Source: Wurfbainia villosa
Taxonomy: Eukaryota; Streptophyta; Magnoliopsida; Zingiberales; Zingiberaceae
Assembly (NCBI GenBank): GCA_025175895.1
Contig: CM045993.1
Span: 47,062,621-47,126,620 of the forward strand
DNA: 64,000 bases
Direction of reading: 5' to 3'
The stretch's first letter is position 1, and every line of letters starts with the position of its first letter. The position numbers were made by a program, and so were the translations under genes. Below are positions 20,945 through 31,055 of this stretch, in pieces. A model generated the notes under the pieces. That model was given only the letters and a program-made list of their open reading frames with translations, had not been told where the DNA came from and did not search any database.

Positions 20945-21923
20945 AAAACTTGATGCACGCGAACGCGACCTCAAATCTCGGGACGAAAATCGTCGAGGAC
21001 TCGAAGCGCGACCTTGCACTCAATGCCCGCAAGTACACAGATATCATCAAGTAATAAATAGATTATCGATCCCATAGAGATTGAGATTCGAGTACCGATT
21101 GATCAGTGGACGTTGTTGTTCGGAGTTAAGTTCTAAGGGTTGTGGTTGTAAGGTTGACGGTGGTCTTAAATCCAATACGGTGTCACACCGAGGAAGTGAA
21201 GGTTGGTTCGAGGTTCAAAAAGGGATTCTAGGACTTCGGTTTCACTTGTGCATCATGGAACATACTATCAGTTAAATGTTGACTGGTTCTCTAATTATGG
21301 TCTTGTGGAAGGGACATCATACACTTTCTTGATGAGCTCTCACGTCTATTGGGAACTACCTGCTCCTAACAAGCGAACCTTTTGGATCATCAGAGCTCAG
21401 GGGGTTGATACTGTTGGGAGCTCCCTGTCACTAAGGTCCTCTTAGGGCAATCAACCCATGTGATATGGTTTTGATGTGTGTGGCAAAGGGTTTAAGTTAG
21501 GTTGTTATTGTTTTGATATGTGCGTTGGAGTCTTGCAGGACTTAGTAATTCGCACATGGAATTTTGGCAAGTTTCACCAACTCACAACCTCGTGCTTGAG
21601 TCGGCGAAGGAGCATTGCGAAGCCGTGAGCTTGATGCATCCGAGGGACCACCGGACGAGATGACTTGAAGCGAAGCCAAGGAAGTAGACTTCAAGGGCAA
21701 GAGACGCGAAGGAGCATTGCGAAGCCGTGCGCTTGGTGCTACCGAGGGAGGTGGCCGCGAACGAAGAGAGCTTGGTGAGGGACTTCAAGTGAGATGAGAG
21801 AATGAGTGAAATGTAACTAGCTCATTAGGTAAACTTGGCCAAAATGGCTAAGTGTCGGAGGCTCAACCGAGAGGGTTGAGATTTACTCGACCGTCGGACG
21901 CTCAAACAGATGTAAAGTTTGAG

Positions 21924-22287
21924 GTTTACTCGACATCAGTCGACTGCCATGTCATGGGAGTCGACTGCTCCAAGTCGACTGTGACTCGACTAGTGTTCAA
22001 GTCCATTTTGTGTCCCATCAGTCGACTGCCAAGGATTGGCAGTCGACTGACGAAACCACCAGTCGACTGATAATGGCATCAGTCGACTGGTCGCAAGGGT
22101 TTTGGGCACAAAATGTTGATCAGTTGAGTGCCCGCTTCCGGCACTCGACTGATAGCTCCATCAGTCGACTGATGTGGGAGCCGTTGGATGAAATCCAATG
22201 TGGAAGAAGCTATTATTGGGCAACAACTATAGGATCAGTCGACTGATCGGGGCATCAGTCGACTGATCGGGGCATCAGTCGACTGCC
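21924..22287. repeat. CAGTCGACTG palindrome array in the Gag-G 5' LTR
   Basis: More than ten copies of the core GTCGACT occur, many as CAGTCGACTG and some extended (CATCAGTCGACTGATG and GATCAGTCGACTGATC are perfect 16-bp palindromes). The array ends about 30 bp before the TATA box. The corresponding region in the 3' LTR is 26090-26435. Confidence 0.9.
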
Positions 22288-22318
22288 AGGCGCCCAACGG
22301 AAAGAATGAGTTCTTCTC

Positions 22319-22326
22319 TATAAAAT
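22319..22326 (+). promoter_or_regulatory. TATA box of the Gag-G 5' LTR
   Basis: TCTATAAAATGGGG directly follows the palindrome array and is conserved in the 3' LTR (26468-26475). Confidence 0.7.
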
Positions 22327-22742
22327 GGGGCCTTGGGTCAACTTGGGAGGCTAATGCTTCTATTCTAAACATCTCCCAAAGTGTCCAAATGAATTTCCTC
22401 CTCTTCCTTGTGCTTATATTCATCTTATTGTAAGAGGAGTGATTTTATAAGAAAAGGTTACCTCCACCTAACTTTGTGTAAAGGAGAGAATAGTGGAAAG
22501 CTTGAAGCGTGATTCACCTTGGACGAATCAGGTCGTAGACTAGCGGCAAGGGTCGTGAACCATGTTACGACAACGTGTTAGCATTTTCTTTCATTTCTCT
22601 TTACATTTTGTCTTAATTGTTTGTATTAGCATATTCCGCTGCGCTAATCATATTCGTAGATGAGCAATCAACGAACGAATTCCATCGTCTACCAACAAAG
22701 GGCTATTCACCCCCTCTAGCCGGCCACCTATGTTACAACAAG

Positions 22743-22755
22743 TGATATCAGAGGC
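22743..22755 (+). other. Primer binding site of Gag-G
   Basis: TGATATCAGAGGC, 2 bp after the LTR, is a decayed form of TGGTATCAGAGC. Confidence 0.75.
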
Positions 22756-22800
22756 AAGTCGCTTGTCACCGGACTAGCCACCGCAATAAGCACAATAAAT

Positions 22801-24513
22801 ATGATGGCTGGCTCCAACATTCATCCACCGAAGTTTGAAGGAGAATTCGCTTGGTGGAAAAAGAGAATGGAGGTATTCTTCGAGATCGATTTTGATATAA
22901 TGCTCACTATGAAAAACGCTTTCGAAGTTCCTAGGGATGAAGAGGGGGAGCCACTAGAAAAGTCAAGGTGGACCAAGAAGCAAAGGGAGGAGCACCTTGT
23001 AAACTCAAAGGCCAAGCACCACCTCTTCAATGTGCTTCCCCAACAAGAAGTGAATCGGATAGGGGAATGTGCAAGCGCCAAGGAAATGTGGGAGAAACTC
23101 ATAGAGCTTCATGAAGGCACTTTCGAGGCAAAGCTTGCATGGAGAGACCTCCTCCGCTCCCAATTAAGCAACATCAAATTAGAAAAGGGAGAGAAAGTAT
23201 TATCATTGCATTCACATTTTAAAGAAATAATAACCGGTTTATCTAGTATAGGGGAGAAGCTCTCCAATAGGGACATGGTCATGAAGGCAATAGATGCCTT
23301 CCCTCGGTCATCAAGATGAAGCTCAATGGTGGAATCCTTCTAAATCTCCAAGAATCTAGAGATAACCACTCTAGAGGAATTCTTCTCCACCATGGAGTTG
23401 CATGAGACAAGGCTTGAAGGGATAGTAGAAGAGCAAATCAAGCCAACAAGGGGAGTAGCATTATTTGCCGACAAGGGAAAGAAGAAGAAGACGGAGACAC
23501 CATCTTCCTCCTCTGATGAAGCATCCTCCTCATCCTCCATGAATAGCAATGAAGATGCTTATATGGTAAGGAAGGTAAGGCGTGCCTTAAGAAATTTAAA
23601 ATTTAACAAATCTTATGATAGGAGAAGACACAAGAGGAAGATCATATGCTACAATTGTCAAGAAGAGGGGCATATAAGAGATGATTGTCCCCTCTTGAAC
23701 AAGAGCAATGATCAAAGAAGAAGAAAAGAAGAAAAGAAGAAGGGGAGCAAGAAGAGAAGAAAGGCAAGGAAAAGGGGAAGGCCAAAGCACTCAAAGCAAG
23801 GACATGGGATGATCCTTCATCATCGTCATCGGAGGAAGAAAATGCTTTTGTCACAAACCTTGCCCTAATAGCAATAGATGAATTGGACACCACCTCCTCC
23901 GAGAATGAAGAATCAAGCTCAAGGGAGGAGAGCTCAAGTGAAGGGGGAGTTTCATCCTCATCTTCATCGGAATTGGAGGAAGAAGACATGGAAACTATGG
24001 TAACAAATCTTTCTCCCAAGAAAATAGTTTCCATGATTTCTAGTTTAACTAGGGATTTATTTAGGGCTAAAAAGAAAAATAAGAGCTTGATAGATGAAAT
24101 TAAGGCCCTAGAAGAAAAATTAGAACAAGCATGTTTAAATATTAATGATAATATTTCTTCTAGTTGATAATGCATGCTCACATGATAACTACATGCCTTT
24201 TGATGTTAATGATGCATGCATTGAGGAAAATAGGACTTTAAGAGAAAAGGTAGACCATTAGACTAAGACCCTAGAGAAATTCACCATAGGCTCCAATACT
24301 TTGAACATGATCATAAGGAGCCAAAGGGCAAGCTTCAATAGGAAAGGCCTAGGATATAAAGGAAATAAAAATGAAACGGCCTATAAATGCCTAATTGTTA
24401 GGGGTCAAGCCAAGAACAAAACAATAGCTAGAAAATGGATCCCTAAAGAATATTTAGTGAACCCCATAGGAAAGAACTTGTATTGGGTTCCTAAATCCAT
24501 CCTTAAGGGTTAG
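22801..24513 (+). pseudogene. SIRE-like gag of Gag-G, broken
   Basis: The start MMAGSNIHPPKFEGEFAWWK is at 22801, 60 bp after the LTR. Capsid text runs to 23319 (CASAKEMWEKLIELHEGTFE, RDMVMKAIDAFPRSS), where a frame change brings stops. It resumes as ITTLEEFFSTMELHETRLEG, a Ser-rich acidic patch, the canonical knuckle CYNCQEEGHIRDDC (about 23650-23691) and a Lys/Arg-rich stretch. It then shifts frame into an acidic Ser/Glu region and coiled coil (SLIDEIKALEEKLEQACLN), stops near 24168, and ends in QRASFNRKGLGY, RKWIPKEYLVNP and LYWVPKSILKG at 24513. At least four frame breaks are present. The closing block equals that of the other SIRE-type gags here. Confidence 0.87.
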
Positions 24514-25596
24514 AAAAAACCCTAGGATAGTCAACCATGAGGATTTTACTTATATCATGTTGATTGGTTGACTTAGGATGGTGTGGGACTTAATTTTTGA
24601 AATAGTGTTGGGTGATGATAATGCATAACCCATAAATTAAATGGTTAAATCATGTTTCATGCACAATTTTATAATCTATAATCATGATATGCAATGATTG
24701 ATGATTTATGATCATGATTGATAACTCTTGATGCATGTTCATGTTTGGGTTTTTAGGGTGATACTTAACCATGGGAAGAAATGCATGAAATTTTGTTTAA
24801 GTATATAAATACCTTTAGGAACATCTCACACTCACCATAAGAATAACCTTGATTGAAAACTTAGCATGGGTGAGATGTTAGGATGATACTAATGGTCCAC
24901 TAATGCCTATGACATTTAGATGGTCATTTAAAGTATCAAAATAGTAATAATAGACCAATCATGGGGAAGACTTATGTTTAATTCATAGACATATTATCCA
25001 AAGATCATGGTTGGATATTTCATATGTTTTCAAAACCATTCCTTACTTTAAAATCTGTGTTTTCATGTTTTGAAACAATCTAATACAAAATTAGGTGTTA
25101 AAATTGATACAAACTTGATCAAATATTAGTTGTTTTTGAAATCATTAAATTTTTGGAAAATCATTGAAAATATAAGTAATTTTCATGAAAACTCATTTTT
25201 CACTGATAAAAGACTTTAAAAGAAATGTTTTTTCAAAATTTCAAAATTTTTTGAATTTTTTGGAATTTCTGGTGCATTTCTGAATTTTGGTCCAAAAATC
25301 GATTCAATCGATCGGTAATTCGCTCACGTGATTTCAGTGTTTTTAGGCTGTTTTGATGGTGTTTCGACCCTTAAAGGTTGATGCCTTGAATTATAACATT
25401 TGGATAATGTTTTTGATGGTGTCAAAGGGGGAGAATTGATAGGTTTAAGGTTAATCATGCTAAAAGAGAAAATTTAGCATGTCTTAAGGGGGAGTTTTGA
25501 TACTCATATTATTTACATGCTTTCTTGCCTTACGTTGTTTATGTTATTGCTTTTACCTAACTTAAACGGATTGTCACAAATCAAAAAGGGGGAGAT
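24514..25596 (+). other. Non-coding 3' region and PPT of Gag-G
   Basis: AT-rich sequence with no ORF. It contains three GGGGGAG purine tracts (25428, 25488, 25588), the last being the PPT next to the 3' LTR. This is where pol would lie in an autonomous element. Confidence 0.8.
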
Positions 25597-26890
25597 TGTT
25601 AGGGCAATCAATCCATGTGATATGGTTTTGATGTGTGTGACAAAGGGTTTAAGTTAGGTTGTTATTGTTTTGATATGTGCATTGGAGTCTTGCAGGACTT
25701 AGTAATTCACACATAGATCTTTGGCAAGTTTCACCAACTCAAAACCTCGTGCTTGAGTCGGCGAAGGAGCATTGCAAAGCCGTGCGCTTGATGCATCCTA
25801 GGGATCGCCGGACGAGATGACTTGATGCAAAGACAAGGAAGCAGACTTCGAGGGTAAGAGACGCGAAGGAGCATTGTGAAGCCGTGCGCTTGGTGCTGCC
25901 GAGGGACGTGGCCACGAACGAAGAGAGCTTCGGCGAGGGACTTCAAGTGAGATGAGAGAATGAGTGAATTGTAAGTAGCTCATTAGGTGAACTTGGCTAA
26001 AATGGCTAAGTGTCGAAGGCTCGACTGAGAGGGTTGAGGTTTACCCGACTGTCGGACTCTCAAACGGATGTAAAGTTTAAGGTTTACTCGACATCAGTCG
26101 ACTGTCATGTCATGGCAGTCGACTGCTCCAAGTCGACTGTGACTCGACTAGTGTTCGAGTCCATTTTGTGTATCATCACCGATCGCCAAGGATTGCGCGA
26201 TCGATAAACACCAATGATCGATGATGTCATCACCGATCGTCACAAGGGTTTCAGGCATAGAATGTTGATCCATCGAGTGCTCGCTTCCGGCACTCGACTG
26301 ATAGCTCCATCAGTCAACTGATGGGATGATCAGTCGACTGATGTGGGAGTCGTTGGATGAAATCCAACATGGAAGAAGTCATTATTGGGCAATAGATACA
26401 GGAGCAGTCGACTGATCAGGGCATCAGTCGACTGCCAGGCGCCCAACGGGAAGAATGAGTTCATCTTTATAAAATGGGGCCTTGGGTCAACTTGGGAGGC
26501 TAATGCTTCTATTCTAAACATCTCCCAAAGTGCCCAAACAAATTTTCTCCTCTTCCTTGTGCTTATATTCATCTTATTGTAAGAGGAGTGATTTTGTAAG
26601 AAAAGGTTACCTCCACCTTGCTTTGTACAAGGGAGAGAATAGTGGGAAGCTTGAGGCGTGATTCACCTTGGACGAATCGGGTTGTGGAGTAGCGGCAAGG
26701 GTTGTGAACCACGTTACGACAACGTGTTAGCGTTTGCTTTCATTTCTCTTTACATTTTGTCTTAATTGTTTGTATTAGCATATTCCGCTGCGCTAATCAT
26801 ATTCGTAGACGAGCAATCAACGAACGAATTCCATCGTCTACCAACAAAGGGCTATTCACCCCCGTCTAGCCGGCCACCTACGTTACAACA
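25597..26890 (+). repeat. 3' LTR of Gag-G (1294 bp)
   Basis: It runs from TGTTAGGGCAATC to TACGTTACAACA. It is collinear with the 5' LTR, but four consecutive palindromes at 26176-26245 are replaced by CGATCG-type words while the text between them is kept. Confidence 0.9.
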
Positions 26891-28729
26891 GGTCCCTCAA
26901 CCCTTCTAGAGTTAATTTCTCCTACTGTGGCCACCCTATATTGTTAAGATAGGATAGACGGTACGAGGATGCCAATTCAATGCCTATGAAGAGTCGAAAC
27001 ATATCCCATTTCCTACTCCATCATACCCATCTATCTACAGTTATCGGAGAGGGGACAACCACTAGGTTCCTTCTTAGTTCTCCTAGATCTTTGATACAAG
27101 GGTTGTCACCCCTTGTATCGGTTATGCACAATAGACAGAAAACCAAAACACAATCGTCATCAATCAAAACAACACAAATTGTGAATATAAATTCAAAGAT
27201 GAAACATATATTCAACTAGCATGTTCTACGCACACAAGCTACTCCCTAATCCTAGAATCAGAGTATCTACTCCATAAATGAAAGAGAAGAAACACAAGGC
27301 ATGATTGAATTAATCATTACAATGTAGAAGATGTATAGAAAATAAATTACAGTGCTCTTTTGTTCTTCTTTCCGGTGTTGGAGCGCATAATTTGGTCCTC
27401 GGGCCGCTTCCTTTCTCCCTGTTGCGAGTTTTCGGTGCTTTTTAGGGCACCGGTGTGTCATGCTGACCGTCGGGCCTCCCCCTAGGGTTTGGGTGTGGCC
27501 TTCCTTATATAGACTTGAGGTCAGCACTGCCTGAATCCATGAAAAAACCCTAGTTGTATCGAAAAATGCTAGCGCCACACGATCGTGTGTGGCGTTGGGC
27601 TGGTGGGGCACAACCGTGTGATTTCACACGACCGGGCCATGCCTCCCCTCGTTCTGCTTGCCGAATGCCTTCCTTTTGCTCCAAAAGTGTGTCGTTTATC
27701 CCGTAAAATGTTGTCCTACACACAAAAGCACAAAGAGCAGATATTCGAACTAGAAAATAGAAAATGCATGCAAAACAAAGTACAATGTGCATGAAACAAC
27801 TATAAAATGCAGCGAGATGTGAGCGAAAACTACTCCTAAAATCTTATATGTTTTGCTCACATCATTATGCTACTTGGTTTATCCAAGCATTCGGTACTCA
27901 CCGAATGGAAGCTTAGGGATGCTGAGAGTGAACATGTGGATGCTAGTTATGGTAACTAGTTCATTGGAGTGACCTGCTATGAGACTTCATATGGTTCTAT
28001 ATGTCGTTGAAGATCTCATTGCAGCTTGAGTGTGAGCTTTCTTTAGACTTGAGGTATTCAAGTCACCTTGATCATAGCGTCTTGTACTTTAACTTCTTCG
28101 CAACCATCTATATAGTAGGTGCAACTCCGGGATGATTGGGTATAAGTCAAAGTGATCGAAGGTGTTTGAATAGCCTACAGAGGATTCACCACTCATGATA
28201 AAGAAGATGTGTACCCTAAGCCTCTTGTCAGGATTGTTACTCAGAAATCTCTGGCCAGAGCAAGCATGTTAAGAAGATGGTCTTCTTGGGAATATGTAGG
28301 AGTAACTTGAATCTACAGGACAAGGAAAATAACTTGGGCTAGATGTGACGTAGTCAGCATAGTGGGGACGAACACAGAGACTATGTCCTGAACCAAGTGG
28401 GTATAGGATGAGTGAAAGAAACAAGGCACGAACAACTGGAGGTGCTGAAGGGTCAGAAAATGTTCTGAAGTCGATTTAGACATTTTGGTCAATTGGGGGT
28501 CATGATGTACTACTAGGTGTCACTCATAATCTATGCATAATTAAGGGGTTAATTATGAATGACCAACAAAACCGGGAACCTATTGGGTCACACGCACTAC
28601 AAGTAATCTCAAGATATAAAACAAGTCTGAGAATGAGATTCTCATTGAGAGAGGATATGTCTAGTTGGACCAGACTAAAGGGGGTGCGAAATGGAGGCTA
28701 TGGAACCTCTTATGACTTTGTTGGACATA

Positions 28730-28920
28730 GCACGACCATATCGCACCTAAACGAAGTCAAACGAACCATACAGAGCCTCACACGGCCATGCCTAACTTGG
28801 CAAGGGATGTGCCTTGCTCTGGCCAGTAAAATGGCTAAACTGGGCTATGTCCAGAAGGACACACAGCCAGGCCATGTGTCCTAGCACGGTCGGGCCATGT
28901 GAATCAATACGGGTGTGTCG
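28730..28920. repeat. CACACGG/GGCCATGTG words in the Copia-C LTR
   Basis: Several dyad halves (TCACACGGCCATGCC, CACAGCCAGGCCATGTG, GCACGGTCGGGCCATGTG) cluster upstream of the TATA box at 29047. The same words mark the Gyp-F LTR, an element of another superfamily. Confidence 0.7.
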
Positions 28921-29046
28921 CGGTTCTGTTGATTTTGGAGATTTCTCTTTATAGAAATTTCCTAGGTTGTTCTTACCTTAATTATGGGATAATTATGGTA
29001 AGATATATTCCATTTAAACCTCATAAGATGACCTAATCAAGAGATC

Positions 29047-29055
29047 TATAAATAG
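29047..29055 (+). promoter_or_regulatory. TATA box of the Copia-C LTR
   Basis: TATAAATAG, followed by about 360 bp of putative R/U5 to the LTR end at 29415. Confidence 0.65.
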
Positions 29056-29417
29056 ATCCCTTGATAATCTTTGGCTAAGAGTTGTTTAGGTTTTCCCTTG
29101 GTAGTCGTGTTTCCTTTCTTCTCTTCTCTTGTCTCCGCCGGTTGCCTAGCACCAATCGGAGACAAAGGCTTGCTACTCTAGGTGTTGTCTCAGGTGATCC
29201 CAACGTGGATACTGATAGAGGTAAGACCCGTTGGTCTTGCTTGTGGTTTCGACGGATTCAAAAGAATCCCGAAGGTATAATTTCTCCTTCTCCTTGTGAG
29301 TTTTCATGCGATTATGCCAAAGCATATTTTTCTGGCCCCCAGGGGATGTCTGGAATGGAATAAAAATTGTTTTATTCGCTTTATTCCACTTCACATGATC
29401 CCAGAATCTCTAACAAG

Positions 29418-29430
29418 TGGTATCATAGCC
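29418..29430 (+). other. Primer binding site of Copia-C
   Basis: TGGTATCATAGCC, 2 bp after the LTR end CTCTAACA, is one mismatch from the initiator-Met type. Confidence 0.85.
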
Positions 29431-29499
29431 ACCTTGTTCATTTTCCATAGATTGCATGTTGTAGGAGAATATTTAAAGCATGTTTGATGTTTTAATATA

Positions 29500-31055
29500 T
29501 GTTAGGACCTTTGTAACGCTAGAGGGGGGGGGGTGATTAGCGTCAATGGAATTCAATCGCGGTTGTGTCTACAAATTCGTTAGCGCAGCAGAATATAGAT
29601 AATACAATAACAATAATGAAAACACAACACACTAACACGAGTATATAACGTTTTTCGGAACCGCACGGTTCCTACTCCACGGATCGGGCTCAAATGAGCC
29701 CTAGCGATGCCAATCACACACCACTATCAAATAACTCCTTCTCGGAACAATCCGGAGGTGGAGAAACCTCGTACAATATGATTACAACAATAATCAAATG
29801 AATACAAGCAATATAGTGAAATACAAAGCAATACAAGTAAAGGAAACACTTTACAAATGCTCTTTGAATGCTTGATCACTTGGTTGATCGAGTAGCACTT
29901 GGAGACCCTGAATTGCAGCAGCAACTCGCCCCAAATCGCCTCAAAGAACCATGCCTTTTTCTTCCACCACGAGCTCCATATATAGCTTCAACTGTCCGAA
30001 AAAGTCGATCACCGATCCGATCGAGACCATCAGTCGACTGATGCCACTGTTGTCGTGAGACAACGGCTAGTTCCACGTTGGATAAGTCCAACGGAACTAC
30101 CATCAGTCGACTGATTGTGACCATCAGTCGACTGATGGAGTCCTCACTCGACCAGTCGAGTCTCGACTCCATTCCGCGTGGTCGACTCGAGCACCCGGTC
30201 GACCGACGACGATCACGATCGCTGAGCCATCACGATCGCCAACCTATGGCGATCACTAGGCCATAACCCGATCAAACCCTAGTTGACTCGGTCGGTCCGA
30301 CGCCACATGGCACTGGGCCGACCGGCACACCTCAAACATGAGGTTTTAACTCAAGTATGGTTCCCCCATACTTGCTAGACCACCCTTAGCCTAGACCTAA
30401 GCCTTCTAGTCACCTCCATCAGCCTCACGCCTCTCGGATCCCTCCAAGTCATCCATGACTTGTTCATCCATCGCGCTAGCCTTCAGGTGCTTCCGTCGGC
30501 TATGTCATGCTAACGGTGTCTACACCGCCAAGGCACATTGGACTTACGCCGCCAAGACTCCGCTTGGACTTTACGCCGCCAACCATTGGACTTATGCTGC
30601 CAAGACTACCGCTTGGACTTTACGCCGCCAACCATTGGACTTATGCTGCCAAGACTACCGCTTGGACTTTACGCCGCAAACCATTGGACTTATGCTGCCA
30701 AGACTACCGCTTGGACTTTACGCCGCCAATATCAATCCCCTTGGACTTCAAATGCCAACCCATGTTGGACTTTCCATGCCAAGACCATGCTTGGACTTCT
30801 CAAATGCCAAGACCATGCTTGGACTTTCCCTTGCCAACCCATGTTGGACTTTACATTGCCAAGACCCATGCTTGGACTTTTCCCAATGCCAAGTGTCCCA
30901 CTTGGACCTTCCATGCCAAGTACTCAAGACTTGGACTTTACCAAATGACAATTACATTGTCATATGTTTTTGTCGAAACATCAAAACACATCAAAACATC
31001 ACTCGAGCCAAACTCGAGTCCTGGTCAATCGTGACCTGGGCCGATTGCACCAACA
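29500..31055 (-). repeat. 3' LTR of Gag-E (1556 bp)
   Basis: Bounded by TGTTAGGACC and GATTGCACCAACA. It contains a TATA box (minus strand CTATATATGG, 29976-29985), CAGTCGACTG palindromes (30030-30150) and a tandem array (30530-30950). Confidence 0.9.
30530..30950. repeat. Tandem array in the Gag-E LTR (49-bp core unit)
   Basis: Three 49-bp units (AACCATTGG at 30581, 30630 and 30679) are followed by shorter degenerate units built on TGCCAAGACC and TTGGACTTT. The same array is in the 5' LTR (35832-36250), and a related one is in LTR-J (62935-63300). Overlapping long ORFs in three frames are a by-product of a period that is not a multiple of three. Confidence 0.88.

Larger units (their letters stand above)
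21440..22740 (+). repeat. 5' LTR of Gag-G (1301 bp)
   Basis: It is bounded by TCTTAGGGCAATC and TATGTTACAACA. It contains the CAGTCGACTG array (21924-22287) and a TATA box (TATAAAAT, 22319-22326). Confidence 0.9.
21440..26890 (+). mobile_element. Gag-G: gag-only copia-type element
   Basis: It is flanked by GGTCC (21435-21439 and 26891-26895). It has LTRs 21440-22740 and 25597-26890, a PBS at 22743, a decayed SIRE-like gag (22801-24513), about 1.07 kb of non-coding text, and a PPT (AAAAAGGGGGAGAT, 25583-25596). No protease, integrase or RT motif is present, so it would depend on a helper. The first LTR starts TCTTAGGG where the second has TGTTAGGG. Confidence 0.88.
7541..27864 (-). mobile_element. 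Gyp-F: non-autonomous gypsy-type LTR element with two nested insertions
   Basis: It is flanked by TTATG (7536-7540 and 27865-27869). On the minus strand the order is 5' LTR (27864-20951), PBS (20944-20927), a decayed ORF with a zinc knuckle (20621 to 11013, split by Chimera-H), a second small ORF, PPT (9010-8994) and 3' LTR (8993-7541). Without Chimera-H and Gag-G it would be about 6.5 kb, with roughly 3.5 kb internal. No protease, RT or integrase is visible. The PBS is tRNA-Asp-like, as in Athila/Tat gypsy elements, which is why I place it there tentatively. Confidence 0.82.
20951..27864 (-). repeat. 5' LTR of Gyp-F, split by Gag-G (about 1458 bp)
   Basis: The pieces 20951-21439 and 26896-27864 rejoin at GGTCC into a sequence collinear with 7541-8993. 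It ends TTTTGCTCACATCA, followed by the TTATG duplication and Copia-C LTR sequence. Confidence 0.88.
6982..29415 (+). repeat. 5' LTR of Copia-C, split in three (about 1815 bp)
   Basis: The pieces are 6982-7180, 7471-7540 and 27870-29415. They align in order with the Copia-D LTR: GTCCTAAGGCAATCGCC, GTATTTGATTGGATCTTAAA, GATGAATTGATG, then TTGGTTTATCCAAGCA and GGTAACTAGTTCATTGGAGT. The LTR ends ATCTCTAACA at 29415. Interruptions are the SINE (with its target duplication) and Gyp-F. Confidence 0.85.

Noticed and set aside
23642..24181. Minus-strand ORF of 179 codons
   Set aside because: It is the antisense of the Ser/Glu-rich acidic part of the Gag-G gag; low-complexity codons leave the opposite strand open. 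The same holds for the minus-strand ORFs at 22821 and 23340 and plus-strand shadows at 18008 and 18440.
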